Of a stretch of DNA of 64,000 nucleotides, positions 7,978 to 15,979 are shown in pieces (positions within the stretch are counted from its first letter, which is position 1; each line of letters begins with the position of its first letter). Both the position numbers and the translations under genes were made by a program. A model generated the notes under the pieces. The model saw only the letters and a list, made by a program, of their open reading frames with translations. It had not been told where the DNA came from and made no database searches. The stretch comes from Flectobacillus major DSM 103 (GTDB taxonomy: Bacteria; Bacteroidota; Bacteroidia; Cytophagales; Spirosomataceae), in the NCBI RefSeq assembly GCF_000427405.1, contig NZ_KE386491.1:1719001-1783000 (forward strand), read 5' to 3'.

Positions 7978-9075
7978 TTAAAATTGCCTTTCAAAAGTAT
8001 TCCCGTTAAACTTATACACTTTTCCGTCTTCCATTCCAAACCACAATTCGCCTTTAACATCTTCAAAAATGGATAGAGCATTGTCATTTGTAAGTCCATG
8101 TTTCTTTGTGTAATTAATCATCTTTACACCATCATATTTCCAAATTCCTGCGTCTCTGTCACCAAACCATATATTACCTTTACTATCTTCTGCAATTGTG
8201 AAAACGTGTTCGAGAGTGCCAGGTAATGATTTATTACCTTTTCTTCCACTTGTTGGGTGAATTAATTTGTTCTTATCAGAAAAATTAATTATTGAATCAC
8301 CTTCTTTTAGTAATACACCAATGCCATTGTTACCAATCCAAAGTCTGCCTTTTGAGTCTTCGAGAATACTTCTAATATGAAGAGGTTCAACTTCAATATC
8401 AAGTCCAAGCGTTTCGTCATTGATAATTTTAAATTCTTTTCCATTATAGCCAAAAACGCCTGCGTAAGTACCGAACCAAATCATATTGTTTTTTCCTTTT
8501 GAAATACCTGTTACAGAAAATAAATTATTTGGATTAATGGCTTTTTGAGGAGGAAATGCTAAGAAACTTAATTTATGCCCATCAAACCTATAAACTCCTT
8601 CTTTAATTCCTGCTTCAAACCAAAGGTCGTTATCTGATTTCATCCATTGGTCTTGCAATGGTTCATTGCCCTGAACGGAGAAGTTATTTTGAGATTTTCC
8701 TAAGTTTGCCTTAGTGTGATTCACTATTTTTGTTCCATCATAACTACTCACTCCTTGTAGGGTATTAAACCAAATAATCCCCTTTTTATCTTCTTGAATG
8801 GAATTGATTTGATTGTCTGTTAGCCCATCATTAACCGTGAAGTACCTGAATGATTTACCATTGTAAACAGCAACTCCCTCTTTAAGGCTTCCAAACCAAT
8901 AATTTCCTTTGCTGTCTTGAAAAATCGAACGAATTCCCGAAGTGAATTTTAAGGTGTCCTCTTTTGAAGTAGCTTCCAATTCAAGCTTGTTACTTTCTCC
9001 ATCTGTTGATTTCTTTTCAACGCAGGAAAAGTTTAGTGTCAAAATAAGTATTAAGTAATTCAATTTATTTTTCAT
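7978..9075 (-). CDS. Reg_prop beta-propeller lipoprotein (cassette)
   Basis: A 365-residue lipoprotein: residues 1-18 form a signal with lipobox LNFSC, so Cys18 is the likely lipid attachment site. The rest is made of two-component-regulator-propeller repeats such as IRSIFQDSKGNYWFGS, INSIQEDKKGIIWFNT, IRSILEDSKGRLWIGN and VFTIAEDSKGNIWFGD, giving about one seven-bladed propeller. In hybrid two-component sensors this fold is the periplasmic input domain. Here it stands alone without kinase or regulator domains, so it is more likely a surface or periplasmic binding protein. Its start lies 24 bases from the upstream attC-like site. Confidence 0.85.
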   Translation of the reverse strand: MKNKLNYLILILTLNFSCVEKKSTDGESNKLELEATSKEDTLKFTSGIRSIFQDSKGNYWFGSLKEGVAVYNGKSFRYFTVNDGLTDNQINSIQEDKKGIIWFNTLQGVSSYDGTKIVNHTKANLGKSQNNFSVQGNEPLQDQWMKSDNDLWFEAGIKEGVYRFDGHKLSFLAFPPQKAINPNNLFSVTGISKGKNNMIWFGTYAGVFGYNGKEFKIINDETLGLDIEVEPLHIRSILEDSKGRLWIGNNGIGVLLKEGDSIINFSDKNKLIHPTSGRKGNKSLPGTLEHVFTIAEDSKGNIWFGDRDAGIWKYDGVKMINYTKKHGLTNDNALSIFEDVKGELWFGMEDGKVYKFNGNTFERQF

Positions 9076-9099
9076 TTCGGGTGTTTATAATATGACGCA

Positions 9100-9228
9100 C
9101 AACGGTTTGCAGCTTGACGAAGGCGGGGGAACTTCAGCACTACCCCTTAGAATTCCAAATGTTCAATTACTTCCGTCAGCCCAATAGCACTGAGTCAGCC
9201 CCGCTTTTAGCAATACCATGTTGGGCGT
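9100..9228 (-). repeat. attC-like imperfect palindrome 8
   Basis: Left arm CAACGGTTTGCAGCTTGACG plus AAGGCGGGG. Right arm CCCCGCTTTTAGCAATACCA plus TGTTGGGCG. The stop codon of the next cassette gene lies inside it at 9176, a situation also known in integron cassettes. Confidence 0.7.
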
Positions 9229-9877
9229 ATGTGCTTGTGTTTTCAATTTGGTCTTTGGTTATAAAGATTGGCTTCAAAAAAGCATATTTCCCATCTGTGA
9301 TAACATGCTTATCCTTTTTTAGTTGAACGTACTTCCAGTGAAAGTTGATGTCAGTTAAAGATTTTACTTTCTCAATGTATTTCTCATTTTCAGGAAGAAA
9401 GTCACCTGTTTGGTAGCTCATTTCATGGTGCGTTAGAAAGTTAGTCGCGACCTTAAAACGCCCATTGTTTACATAATTGTTTTCGTTAGTCAGGCATAGA
9501 AAACATCCAATATCTATTTTGTCGTTAGCAACCAACCAGTTCAGCCGCTTTATATCATTAATTATTTTTTGTCTTGTTTCTGTGTGGTTCGAATTATTTT
9601 GTTTTTTATTTGGATACTTGAATTCGATACCAATTTTTATTTCTTTGTTGGCGTGACGAAACTCTATATACAGGTCAATGAATTGACCGTCGGAAAAGTT
9701 TTGGAACAAACTTGTTTCAAAATCAATAAATGAAATGTCGTTTTGAAATTCTTTTTGAAATTCCCATGCAAAATTGAAAACGACAGATTTTTCAGATGAA
9801 ACCAGTTTGTCGCCTGAATTCATCCATGTGTCAATTCTATTCCAAACATTTGCAATGTTAGTCTCTATTACCTTCAT
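9176..9877 (-). CDS. Possible PD-(D/E)XK-type nuclease-like protein (cassette)
   Basis: A 233-residue protein that I do not recognise as a named family. Residues 58-90 hold DGQFIDLYIEF...KIGIEFKYP, a strand-turn-strand with D...ExK spacing that fits a PD-(D/E)XK nuclease core. A helix precedes it (FNFAWEFQKEF), as in that fold. No signal peptide or membrane segment is seen. The last dozen residues (HGIAKSGADSVLLG) are encoded by the right arm of the attC-like site, so the native C-terminus was probably extended when the cassette formed. A nuclease role is inference from this short motif. Confidence 0.6.
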   Translation of the reverse strand: MKVIETNIANVWNRIDTWMNSGDKLVSSEKSVVFNFAWEFQKEFQNDISFIDFETSLFQNFSDGQFIDLYIEFRHANKEIKIGIEFKYPNKKQNNSNHTETRQKIINDIKRLNWLVANDKIDIGCFLCLTNENNYVNNGRFKVATNFLTHHEMSYQTGDFLPENEKYIEKVKSLTDINFHWKYVQLKKDKHVITDGKYAFLKPIFITKDQIENTSTYAQHGIAKSGADSVLLG

Positions 9878-9909
9878 TTCTCAAATAGTTAGTGTTATAG
9901 GCATTACGC

Positions 9910-10043
9910 CCAACGAGCAGGGCTTTGCGATGTTGGGGCATTTGAAAAACGTCAGCCCAACATTTGCACAAATGCCCAATAGAAGTACAAATGTTGAGTT
10001 TACAACTGTCAGCCCCACTATTGCCAATACGATGTTGGCGGTA
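9910..10043 (-). repeat. attC-like imperfect palindrome 9
   Basis: Left arm CCAACGAGCAGGGCTTTGCG plus ATGTTGGGGC. Right arm GCCCCACTATTGCCAATACG plus ATGTTGGCGGTAG. The outer arms here are CAACG/GTTGG instead of TAACG/GTTAG. Confidence 0.7.
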
Positions 10044-10053
10044 GTTTTTTTGT

Positions 10054-11313
10054 CTATGTACATTGCATAATATATCCACTCACTTTTGTTTTGTCGCACC
10101 AAAAAGCATAACAAATTCCTCCACTTCCAAAATATACTTCTCCATTTTCTATGTCTGGCAGGTCTGTGTCAAGTTGCAACAAAAAATCCATTTTTTCGTT
10201 AGAAATTGGACAAACTAAAACTTCCGCACTTTGTATCCAAGTTGGTTCGCCTCCAAGTCTAAACAAGTTTTCTCTACTATTTGAACATCCCCAATTTTGA
10301 AAAGTCCATCTATTTGGTGTTTCAGCTAAACAAATTTCTGTTTCTTTGATTGGTAAATCTGAATAATTTTCAATTTCCTTTGTTTCTCCAATTTTTGATG
10401 GTTTTCCAAAATTGTCGTGTTGGTAAAATACTACGCCCCATTCGTTTAACTCTCTAATGTGCATTCCTAATGTAAGACTTGATAATCCTGATATTTTAAG
10501 TCCCGAAGGAATTTCATCAAAAGTCACTAAGTGAATAAAAGGGTTTTTATCATCATTTTGAAGAATGCCTCCAAATTTATATTTCGTTTTGTCTGCTTCT
10601 AAGTTCCATGTTGGATGCTGTTTTTTGTTTGTGTGAATTGGTCTGTCGTCTGAAAAATAGTTGTTATTGAAGATAAAATGTCTTGTAATACTTTGGCAAT
10701 AATTTTCTATGTTGTCATTTCGTTTTGTAAACCCAACAAGTTCTAAATGAGCCACCAAATATTCTTCTGAATTCTCGTTGTCAAAAAGTTTATTGGTTAG
10801 AGCATAGTCATAAGCAAAATTGATAGTTTCCAAATTTCTTGTTTCTAACAAACATCTAAATAGCTTTTGCTTGTCCGTAATATTGGTTTCCGAACTTATT
10901 AGTTTTGCTTTAAAGAATTGAATTCTGTCACTAACTAAATTTCTCCAAGGGTAGTCTGCATAGTAAGTACTTTCGTTTGGCTTTAAGTCAAATATAAGCT
11001 CCAAGTAATTGTGCAATAACTCTGGGAACTGCAAACTTGCATATTCAATTACGCTTTCAGCATTTTCATTTTTTTGTTTTTTTAGAATATCTAATGCAGA
11101 ACTTATAAGGTCAGCAAATTGAGATTTGTCAATGTAGCTCAAAATGTCGTTGAAAATTGTTGCATTCTTGTCAAAAGATTTTAGGTATTCTGTTGCAAAA
11201 TAAAATGTGTCAGTTGAGTTTGTAGTTAATTCAAATAAACGTTCATAAAGATTTGGTGTCTGCCAACCGATATTTTTAAAATCTATTATTAGTTGTTTTG
11301 CTTTGTCTGTCAT
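10054..11313 (-). CDS. YwqG/DUF1963-like protein with helical N-terminus (cassette)
   Basis: A 419-residue soluble protein. Residues 1-210 are helical and charged, with repeats of the kind seen in HEAT-like proteins. The C-terminal part matches the YwqG/DUF1963 pattern: RLGGEPTWIQ near residue 355, a CPISNEKMDFLLQLDTDLP segment, then GEVYFGSGGICYAFWC. The family binds or processes something unknown, so no function is assigned. There is no export signal. The start is 28 bases from the upstream attC-like site and the stop 11 bases from the downstream one, a compact single-gene cassette. Confidence 0.7.
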   Translation of the reverse strand: MTDKAKQLIIDFKNIGWQTPNLYERLFELTTNSTDTFYFATEYLKSFDKNATIFNDILSYIDKSQFADLISSALDILKKQKNENAESVIEYASLQFPELLHNYLELIFDLKPNESTYYADYPWRNLVSDRIQFFKAKLISSETNITDKQKLFRCLLETRNLETINFAYDYALTNKLFDNENSEEYLVAHLELVGFTKRNDNIENYCQSITRHFIFNNNYFSDDRPIHTNKKQHPTWNLEADKTKYKFGGILQNDDKNPFIHLVTFDEIPSGLKISGLSSLTLGMHIRELNEWGVVFYQHDNFGKPSKIGETKEIENYSDLPIKETEICLAETPNRWTFQNWGCSNSRENLFRLGGEPTWIQSAEVLVCPISNEKMDFLLQLDTDLPDIENGEVYFGSGGICYAFWCDKTKVSGYIMQCT

Positions 11314-11340
11314 TGTAGTAGAGTCTGTCTAAAATTACCA

Positions 11341-11474
11341 CCAACGTTTCGGGGCTTGCCGAAGGCGGGGATTTTTAGCACAGAAGTTCAATCGAAGCAC
11401 TACACTTTGGTTAAGCACTAAACTGTCATAGAAGCACGTCACCCGCCATTTCGCCAAACTGCTGTTATGTGCCG
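11341..11474 (-). repeat. attC-like imperfect palindrome 10
   Basis: Left arm CCAACGTTTCGGGGCTTGCC plus GAAGGCGGGG. Right arm ACCCGCCATTTCGCCAAACT plus GCTGTTATGTGC. It closes the restriction-modification cassette. Confidence 0.7.
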
Positions 11475-11479
11475 TTCTT

Positions 11480-12600
11480 CTATTCTTCGTCCTCGTCCGT
11501 GTCCTCATAATTAAACTCAACTTTGCTTTGAATTACTACTTCGTCAAGGATTTTGTTTAGATAACCTTGTTTCACAGCATCGTTAAATCTGTCATTAAGG
11601 GTCGGAATATTTATCACTTCTTCAATGCAGTCCATATAGGTGTCAACTATGGCTTTTATTGAATATGTCTTGCTGGCATTGTCCCTGATTTTCTTTAATA
11701 GGTCTTTTGTCTGCTCGGTTGATTTGATTACAAAAGTGATTGGATACTTCTGTATTTTGTCAATGTCGAGAAAGTATTTTTTGAAGTCCAAAGTTTCTGT
11801 AACTTGAAAAAATCGCCCAAGCGGTTTCATTACAAAGTCAATTCCTCCGTCATTTGCGTTTGTCCTTCCTGTTTTGTAAAGTTTCAAATTCTCTTTGTTT
11901 AGTTTTTCAAGCTCGTAACCCCAAAATATTTGCTGGTCGTGATAAAAATATTTGAGAATTGAATAACTAACAATTTCAAAAAGTCGGGCATCAACATTGG
12001 GTGCAAGCAAACCAATCACAAACTCCTCAATTTTTTTCGGGGTTGTCTTGCCGATTTCTTGCAACTCCTCACAAGATTTTACAAATCGTTGAAAAGCATC
12101 TTGCTTTGTCTTGGAATACTCGTCAATGATTTCAATGATAGCATTTGCGATATTGAAGTTGGCTTTGCCTACTTTTATTTTCAAAAGATTTTCATTTATC
12201 CAATAACGATTTGTTTCGAGGTTGCGAAGAATTGGAATAAACTCTGAACTTGGAAAATATTTTTGAAACTCCGAATTCATTCTATTGTTCAATGCGTGAT
12301 TTTGAAGTTTACTGCCAAAAGGCAATTCTCTTTGGCGTTTGAATAATTTTACAAAGGCTGCACCTTCGTATCTTGAATAATCATCTTTTTGGTCAAAGCC
12401 GTTGGCGATATAATCTTCTATGATAACATAGATAGCGTAAAGGTTTGCGAAACTTGAACGAGATTTTGAACCCTTATCGCAGAACGGGTTTTCTCGTTTA
12501 TGTATTGAATTAGTTGGCTCTTGTCGAAAATATCGTCAGCATTTTTGCCAAAGTGTTTTTCTAAAACCGATTTAATGTTTGCTGTGAATATATTCTCCAT
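11480..12600 (-). pseudogene. Type II restriction endonuclease, broken by a one-base frameshift
   Basis: Two overlapping frames make one protein of about 373 residues if one G is restored. The first frame starts at the ATG at 12598-12600 (MENIFTANIKSVLEKHFGKN) and runs to SAIR. The second resumes as GSKSRSSFANLYAIYVII, continues through RQRELPFGSKLQNHALNN and includes NDGGIDFVMKPLGRFFQV, a plausible D...(D/E)xK-type core. The break is at a GGG run (CCC at 12471-12473 on the plus strand) where GGGG would keep the frame. It overlaps the methylase gene end by 29 bases, the usual layout of a restriction enzyme with its methylase. Whether this is a true mutation or a sequencing error cannot be told here. 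Confidence 0.75.
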
Positions 12601-13471
12601 TTGGCTCTTCAAATAATTTTAAGGTGTTGGCGGTAGCCAACTTTTCTGTTTCAAATGTGCGGATTTCCTTTTGTAGTTTTTCGCCTTTAAACTCTTTCGC
12701 TAATTGTAATCTCCGCAAACCGATTTTTACATACTCGTCTTGAAGTTCTATACCAATGGAATTTCTGCCAAGTTCTTTTGCTACAAAGCAAGTAGTAAAT
12801 GTTCCTGAAAATGGGTCTATAACTAAATCTCCTTCGTTTGAACTTGCTTTTATAATTCTTTCGAGTAAAGAGATTGGTTTTTGTGTCGGGTGATTTTCGT
12901 ATTCGTCCATACGATAACGAACCCTTGCAAACTCCCAAACATTTCCGGGAACTTTCTCTGAACTGTAAATAGTCGGAACGGCTTTGCGATAGTCAATAAG
13001 TTTGCGTTTTGCTCCTGTTTTTGCTTCTACCAAAATGTCGTCCGTGTTAAAAGTGTAGTTGTTTTTGTCTTTTACACAAAACAAAATCGGCTCATACATT
13101 GAACCGTAGTATTTTTTGGCTTGAACGCCCGAACTGTCATAATACCAAACAAGTCGGGAAAGTATGTCTAACTTTTTACGAAGGTAAATGTCGAAAAAAG
13201 GCATAAACTGTGTCGCTGTCATTACATAAAAACTACCGTTTGGTTTAAGTTTTTTAATGCACAGGTCAAGCCACTCGTAGCACCATTCAAGGTATGCTTC
13301 TTCCGTTTTCCATTTTTCAATATGTCCGTTGAAGTTTTTACCAATGTTGTAGGGTGGGTCGGCAAATATCAAATCCACAGAGTTGTCAGGAAGTGTTTTT
13401 AATGCTTCCAAAGCGTCTCCGTGAATAATTTTATGTTGTTCGTTACCTAATATTTCCATTTTCAAATTCAA
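12572..13471 (-). CDS. Adenine-specific DNA methyltransferase, YhdJ-like (beta class)
   Basis: A 299-residue N6-adenine DNA methylase with the beta-class order: DPPYNIGKNF at 38-47 (catalytic motif IV) first, and DPFSGTFTT near residue 228 (AdoMet motif I) late. The stretches YDSSGVQAKKYYGSMYEPIL and RMDEYENHPTQKP are typical of E. coli YhdJ (M.EcoKII, ATGCAT). A similar target is therefore plausible, but this is inference. A second ATG lies at 13459 (MEILGN). The restriction gene overlaps its end. With the partner frameshifted it would act as a solitary methylase. Unlike most cassettes it has a TAnnTTTG promoter of its own. Confidence 0.93.
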   Translation of the reverse strand: MNLKMEILGNEQHKIIHGDALEALKTLPDNSVDLIFADPPYNIGKNFNGHIEKWKTEEAYLEWCYEWLDLCIKKLKPNGSFYVMTATQFMPFFDIYLRKKLDILSRLVWYYDSSGVQAKKYYGSMYEPILFCVKDKNNYTFNTDDILVEAKTGAKRKLIDYRKAVPTIYSSEKVPGNVWEFARVRYRMDEYENHPTQKPISLLERIIKASSNEGDLVIDPFSGTFTTCFVAKELGRNSIGIELQDEYVKIGLRRLQLAKEFKGEKLQKEIRTFETEKLATANTLKLFEEPNGEYIHSKH

Positions 13472-13484
13472 TTAAATGTCGTTT

Positions 13485-13492
13485 CAAATTTA
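13485..13492 (-). promoter_or_regulatory. Bacteroidota -7 box of the restriction-modification cassette
   Basis: TAAATTTG on the minus strand, a perfect TAnnTTTG match, 14-26 bases before the two possible methylase starts. It lies in a 105-base leader between the attC-like site and the methylase. Most other cassettes of this array have leaders of 10-37 bases and no room for such a promoter. Confidence 0.6.
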
Positions 13493-13575
13493 GTCAAAAA
13501 AACAGGTCGTCTGATTGAAAGTTGTCTGTTTTTGTTCACAGTCATTTCGTTGTAGCACGGTCTTTAGAATGGCAC

Positions 13576-13708
13576 ATAACGTTTCGGGGCTTTGCGTTCG
13601 GGCGGGTTATCGAAGCACAAAAGCTGATATTATTACTAAAGTTCAATTGAAAAACTGCCGTTGAGTTTTGCAATCAGCCCGCCTGACGCAAAACCCTTGT
13701 TAGCACCA
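13576..13708 (-). repeat. attC-like imperfect palindrome 11
   Basis: Left arm ATAACGTTTCGGGGCTTTGC plus GTTCGGGCGGG. Right arm GCCCGCCTGACGCAAAACCC plus TTGTTAGCACC. The inner arms pair well (GGGGCTTTGCG/CGCAAAACCC, CGGGCGGG/CCCGCC). The outer TAAC/GTTA are the candidate recombination boxes. One of the best preserved copies. Confidence 0.75.
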
Positions 13709-13712
13709 GTAC

Positions 13713-14498
13713 CTATTTTATCAATCTCTTATATTCTAATGAGTAATTTGTCGCTTGTTCGGGATTATGTTCTACAGTAACATTTTCGTCATTTCTGAAT
13801 TCTGCGTTGTTTGACCAATTGTATGAACCCGTTATAACCACTTGATTGTCTATTACACAAAATTTATGATGCATTGTTCCGCCCTTTGTCCCCTTTAAAA
13901 AGTAGTGATTGTGAAACATTGTTATATCAACACCGTATTTGGCGTTTATTGCGTCATCGAAAATGGCAACTCTTATGTCTAACCCTTCGTTCTGCTTCTC
14001 AAATAGTTTAGCATAAAGAGTTTTATTCGTTAACCAAGCGGAAACAACCCAAATGGAAATTTTAGCCTTATCTAATGCGGTTAATATTCTTTTCTGAATT
14101 TCTTCAAAATGTGCTTCATTAATGACTGGTTTAGTCTTTACTATTACTCCTCCTTGAACATAGTATATTCCATTGTTTTGTTCAATAACGTAGCCTTCAT
14201 CATTTAGAAATCCTTGTAAATTGTCAATTATTCCAGGTAGTTTATTAATAACAATATTTAATAATTCTCGAAGTGAACCATCATTTCGATTTGAAATTTG
14301 ATTTAGCCGGTCTTTGACATATTCTGTTTTACTTGGTCGTTGACCATTCTTTTTCCCAATGTCTGGAAGTCCTCCATTGTCAAAGGAGTAAATGTCTTTG
14401 AAACCAAAGCGATTAAAAAGTTTTACTAAGTCATTTCCTGTCCCATATCCGATTATGTGAGTAGAAATATTGTCAATAAGGTATTCGGTTACTTTCAT
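13713..14498 (-). CDS. Phospholipase D-like nuclease with an N-terminal sensor-like domain (cassette)
   Basis: A 261-residue protein. Residues 128-261 form one PLD domain with the HKD signature H210-x-K212-x4-D217 (MHHKFCVID), followed by ITGSYNWSNNAE. A single HKD motif implies a dimeric active site, as in Nuc or BfiI-type nucleases. Residues 1-100 form a separate domain (IIGYGTGNDLVKLFNRFGFK...EYVKDRLNQI...LRELLNIVINKL) of a kind I associate with N-terminal domains of abortive-infection-like proteins, but I cannot name it. No signal peptide is seen, so it is probably a cytoplasmic defence nuclease, by inference. The start is 22 bases from the attC-like site at the head of the array. Confidence 0.8.
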   Translation of the reverse strand: MKVTEYLIDNISTHIIGYGTGNDLVKLFNRFGFKDIYSFDNGGLPDIGKKNGQRPSKTEYVKDRLNQISNRNDGSLRELLNIVINKLPGIIDNLQGFLNDEGYVIEQNNGIYYVQGGVIVKTKPVINEAHFEEIQKRILTALDKAKISIWVVSAWLTNKTLYAKLFEKQNEGLDIRVAIFDDAINAKYGVDITMFHNHYFLKGTKGGTMHHKFCVIDNQVVITGSYNWSNNAEFRNDENVTVEHNPEQATNYSLEYKRLIK

Positions 14499-14520
14499 TC
14501 GTGGTGTCTTTGGTATTGGT

Positions 14521-14623
14521 GCTAACGATTATATAACTGCAATATAATTAAATTTTATTGCGTCTATCCAACCGATATTGAATATAAGCGAATGTTTTTG
14601 GCATGTTTATAAGGTTATTAACC
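14521..14623 (-). repeat. attC-like site at the head of array 1 (ATATAACTGC subfamily)
   Basis: Left arm GCTAACGATTATATAACTGC plus AATA. The right arm (TGGCATGTTTATAAGGTTA) pairs with it with bulges. A central TTGCGTCTATC is shared, with one change, with the site at 26403. It differs from the GCGGG sites that lie between the cassettes, and stands before the first gene of the array in the reading direction. Confidence 0.6.
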
Positions 14624-14669
14624 AAAATCAATATACGTACTTTACTTTATGTATATTTACCAACAAAAG

Positions 14670-14705
14670 CCCTGATAGAAATGCGTTTTTACATTTCTAT
14701 CAGGG
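14670..14705 (-). terminator. Strong hairpin after the tail-fibre remnant
   Basis: Perfect 14-bp stem CCCTGATAGAAATG/CATTTCTATCAGGG with an 8-base loop. On the minus strand it is followed by CTTTTGTTGG, so it is a plausible terminator for the degenerate gene at 14730-15384. It also shields the cassette array from upstream transcription. Confidence 0.6.
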
Positions 14706-14729
14706 TTCATTGAAAACAGTATCAGGGCT

Positions 14730-15384
14730 TTACTTTTTCCTAACTACACTTACTAAAGCTATAATACCTAAGATTAATACCAACCCATACAAAATCAGAT
14801 TAGTCATTTTCTGTCTGGCGGTAGCTTGTTCCAAAGCAGTAAGTCTTTGTTGTATTTCTGTGTCGGTAGCATCGGAGTTACTACCAAATATTGAACCGAG
14901 TAATGAGGTTATTGCTTGTATTTGCTATCAATTTCGTATAAAAAAACTAGGGGTTTGAGTTGGAGCTTTACGGGGATATAGGGCTATAGAATTATGTAAT
15001 GAAAACGGTTGGCCAACAATATCGCTTAATGGGTGAGTGTGAGCCGATGGGGTAAATGATGATGGTTTTCCTGTGATGCTTCCTCAATCGTGTGTATGTC
15101 CCAAATCGGACTTTCCATCTAGTTTAGCTTTGACCAAATTGGTAGCTATTGGGTTGGGGTAGGCACTCGTGTAACGGCTATCGTCGGTTATTATGTCGAT
15201 ATTATACCTTTGTATTGCCAATAATAGATGGTACTGCATACGAACCCACTACAAAATTCAGCACGCTTGTACCTCCTTTGGCTGTTCCTATTTCTTGTAG
15301 TACTATGCCTGATATTTTGCTATTTCAAGTGGTGATTTGAGCATCCGATACAAAGCGACGGTTGGCGTTTGTATTAAGTTGTTT
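14730..15384 (-). pseudogene. Decayed phage tail-fibre-like gene
   Basis: No long open frame survives, but the minus strand keeps clear tail-fibre text. First comes RRFVSDAQITT, stop, NSKISGIV. After a shift of frame comes TSAYPNPIATNLVKAKLDGK followed by SDLGHTHD, stop, GSITGKPSSFTPSAHTHPLS. It then ends with a coiled-coil and membrane tail (DTEIQQRLTALEQATARQK, then LILYGLVLILGIIALVSVV). In both internal stops a TGA stands where related fibres usually have Trp (TGG). Two more stops (TGA TAG) lie at about 14925-14930. The total is about 650 bases with at least one frameshift and four stops. It is likely the remnant of a prophage or tail-like element. Confidence 0.7.
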
Positions 15385-15417
15385 TATTGTTTAGTATTAT
15401 ACAAATAGAGGGTTAAT

Positions 15418-15436
15418 GTTACTTTTAGTAACTTTG
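15418..15436 (+). promoter_or_regulatory. Operator and -7 box of the HxlR gene
   Basis: Inverted repeat GTTAC-TTTTA-GTAAC at 15418-15432 overlaps a perfect TAnnTTTG box (TAACTTTG, 15429-15436). The same block recurs at 16775-16793 upstream of the SDR gene. Autoregulation by the HxlR protein is the likely meaning. Confidence 0.6.
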
Positions 15437-15477
15437 TGCCGAAGGATAACAGTGTCACTGATATAACGTAAGTAACA

Positions 15478-15834
15478 ATGGATTGTAAAACAAAAGATTT
15501 CGGACAAGAACATAAAAAAGAAATGCGTGCCGTTCAAGATTCGATGGACGTATTGAATGGCAAATGGAAAATATCTATTATTTCATCTATTTGCTACTAC
15601 AATAAAAGAAGGTTTTCGGATATTTTGAACGACGTAGGAGGTATTTCCAATAGAATGTTGAGCAAAGAGTTAAAGGAGTTAGAAATTAATCAATTAGTAA
15701 AAAGAACTGTACTAGACACTCAGCCGATAACAGTTCAATATGAACTTACAGAACACGGTAAAACGCTAAAAACTATTATCAACAACCTGACCGAATGGGG
15801 AATAGCACACCGTAAAAAGATAATCAAGGAATAA
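15478..15834 (+). CDS. HxlR-family transcriptional regulator
   Basis: A 118-residue winged-helix regulator: D-x-LNGKWKISII near residues 24-34, RRFSDILNDVGGISNRMLSKEL (recognition region) and the wing YELTEHGKTL. These regulators usually sense reactive electrophiles or redox stress and act as dimers on short palindromes. The protein begins near the palindrome GTTAC-N5-GTAAC. It is convergent with the SDR gene, whose upstream region carries the same palindrome, so it likely controls that gene in trans. A hairpin at 15901-15936 separates the two. Confidence 0.9.
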   Translation: MDCKTKDFGQEHKKEMRAVQDSMDVLNGKWKISIISSICYYNKRRFSDILNDVGGISNRMLSKELKELEINQLVKRTVLDTQPITVQYELTEHGKTLKTIINNLTEWGIAHRKKIIKE

Positions 15835-15900
15835 TTAAGCTTGGGCGAGGTTTGCCAAAATAAGTCCTTCCCATTGTTATAGTGGATAGACTTCTCAAAA

Positions 15901-15936
15901 GTTGACCTCGCTTAAATAGATTTAAACGAGGTCGAC
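15901..15936. terminator. Bidirectional hairpin between convergent genes
   Basis: The arms around GACCTCGCTTAAAT and ATTTAAACGAGGTC pair almost fully with a 2-base loop. It lies 66 bases after the HxlR gene and 44 bases after the SDR gene. Related GACCTyG hairpins occur at 20101 and 22317. Confidence 0.6.
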
Positions 15937-15979
15937 TAAAACGATACTTTTCAATAGTTCTTGCTGTTTGTAGTACGTC

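Noticed and set aside
12471..12473. Phase-variable homopolymer in the restriction gene
   Set aside because: A GGG/GGGG run is too short for slippage-driven switching, so simple mutation or sequencing error is more likely.
1422..14623. CRISPR array
   Set aside because: The repeats are 100-200 bp imperfect palindromes with whole genes between them, not short regular repeats with spacers.
14730..15384. TGA read as Trp (recoding)
   Set aside because: Both TGA codons replace likely Trp, but frameshifts and other stops are also present, and genes here end normally with TGA elsewhere.
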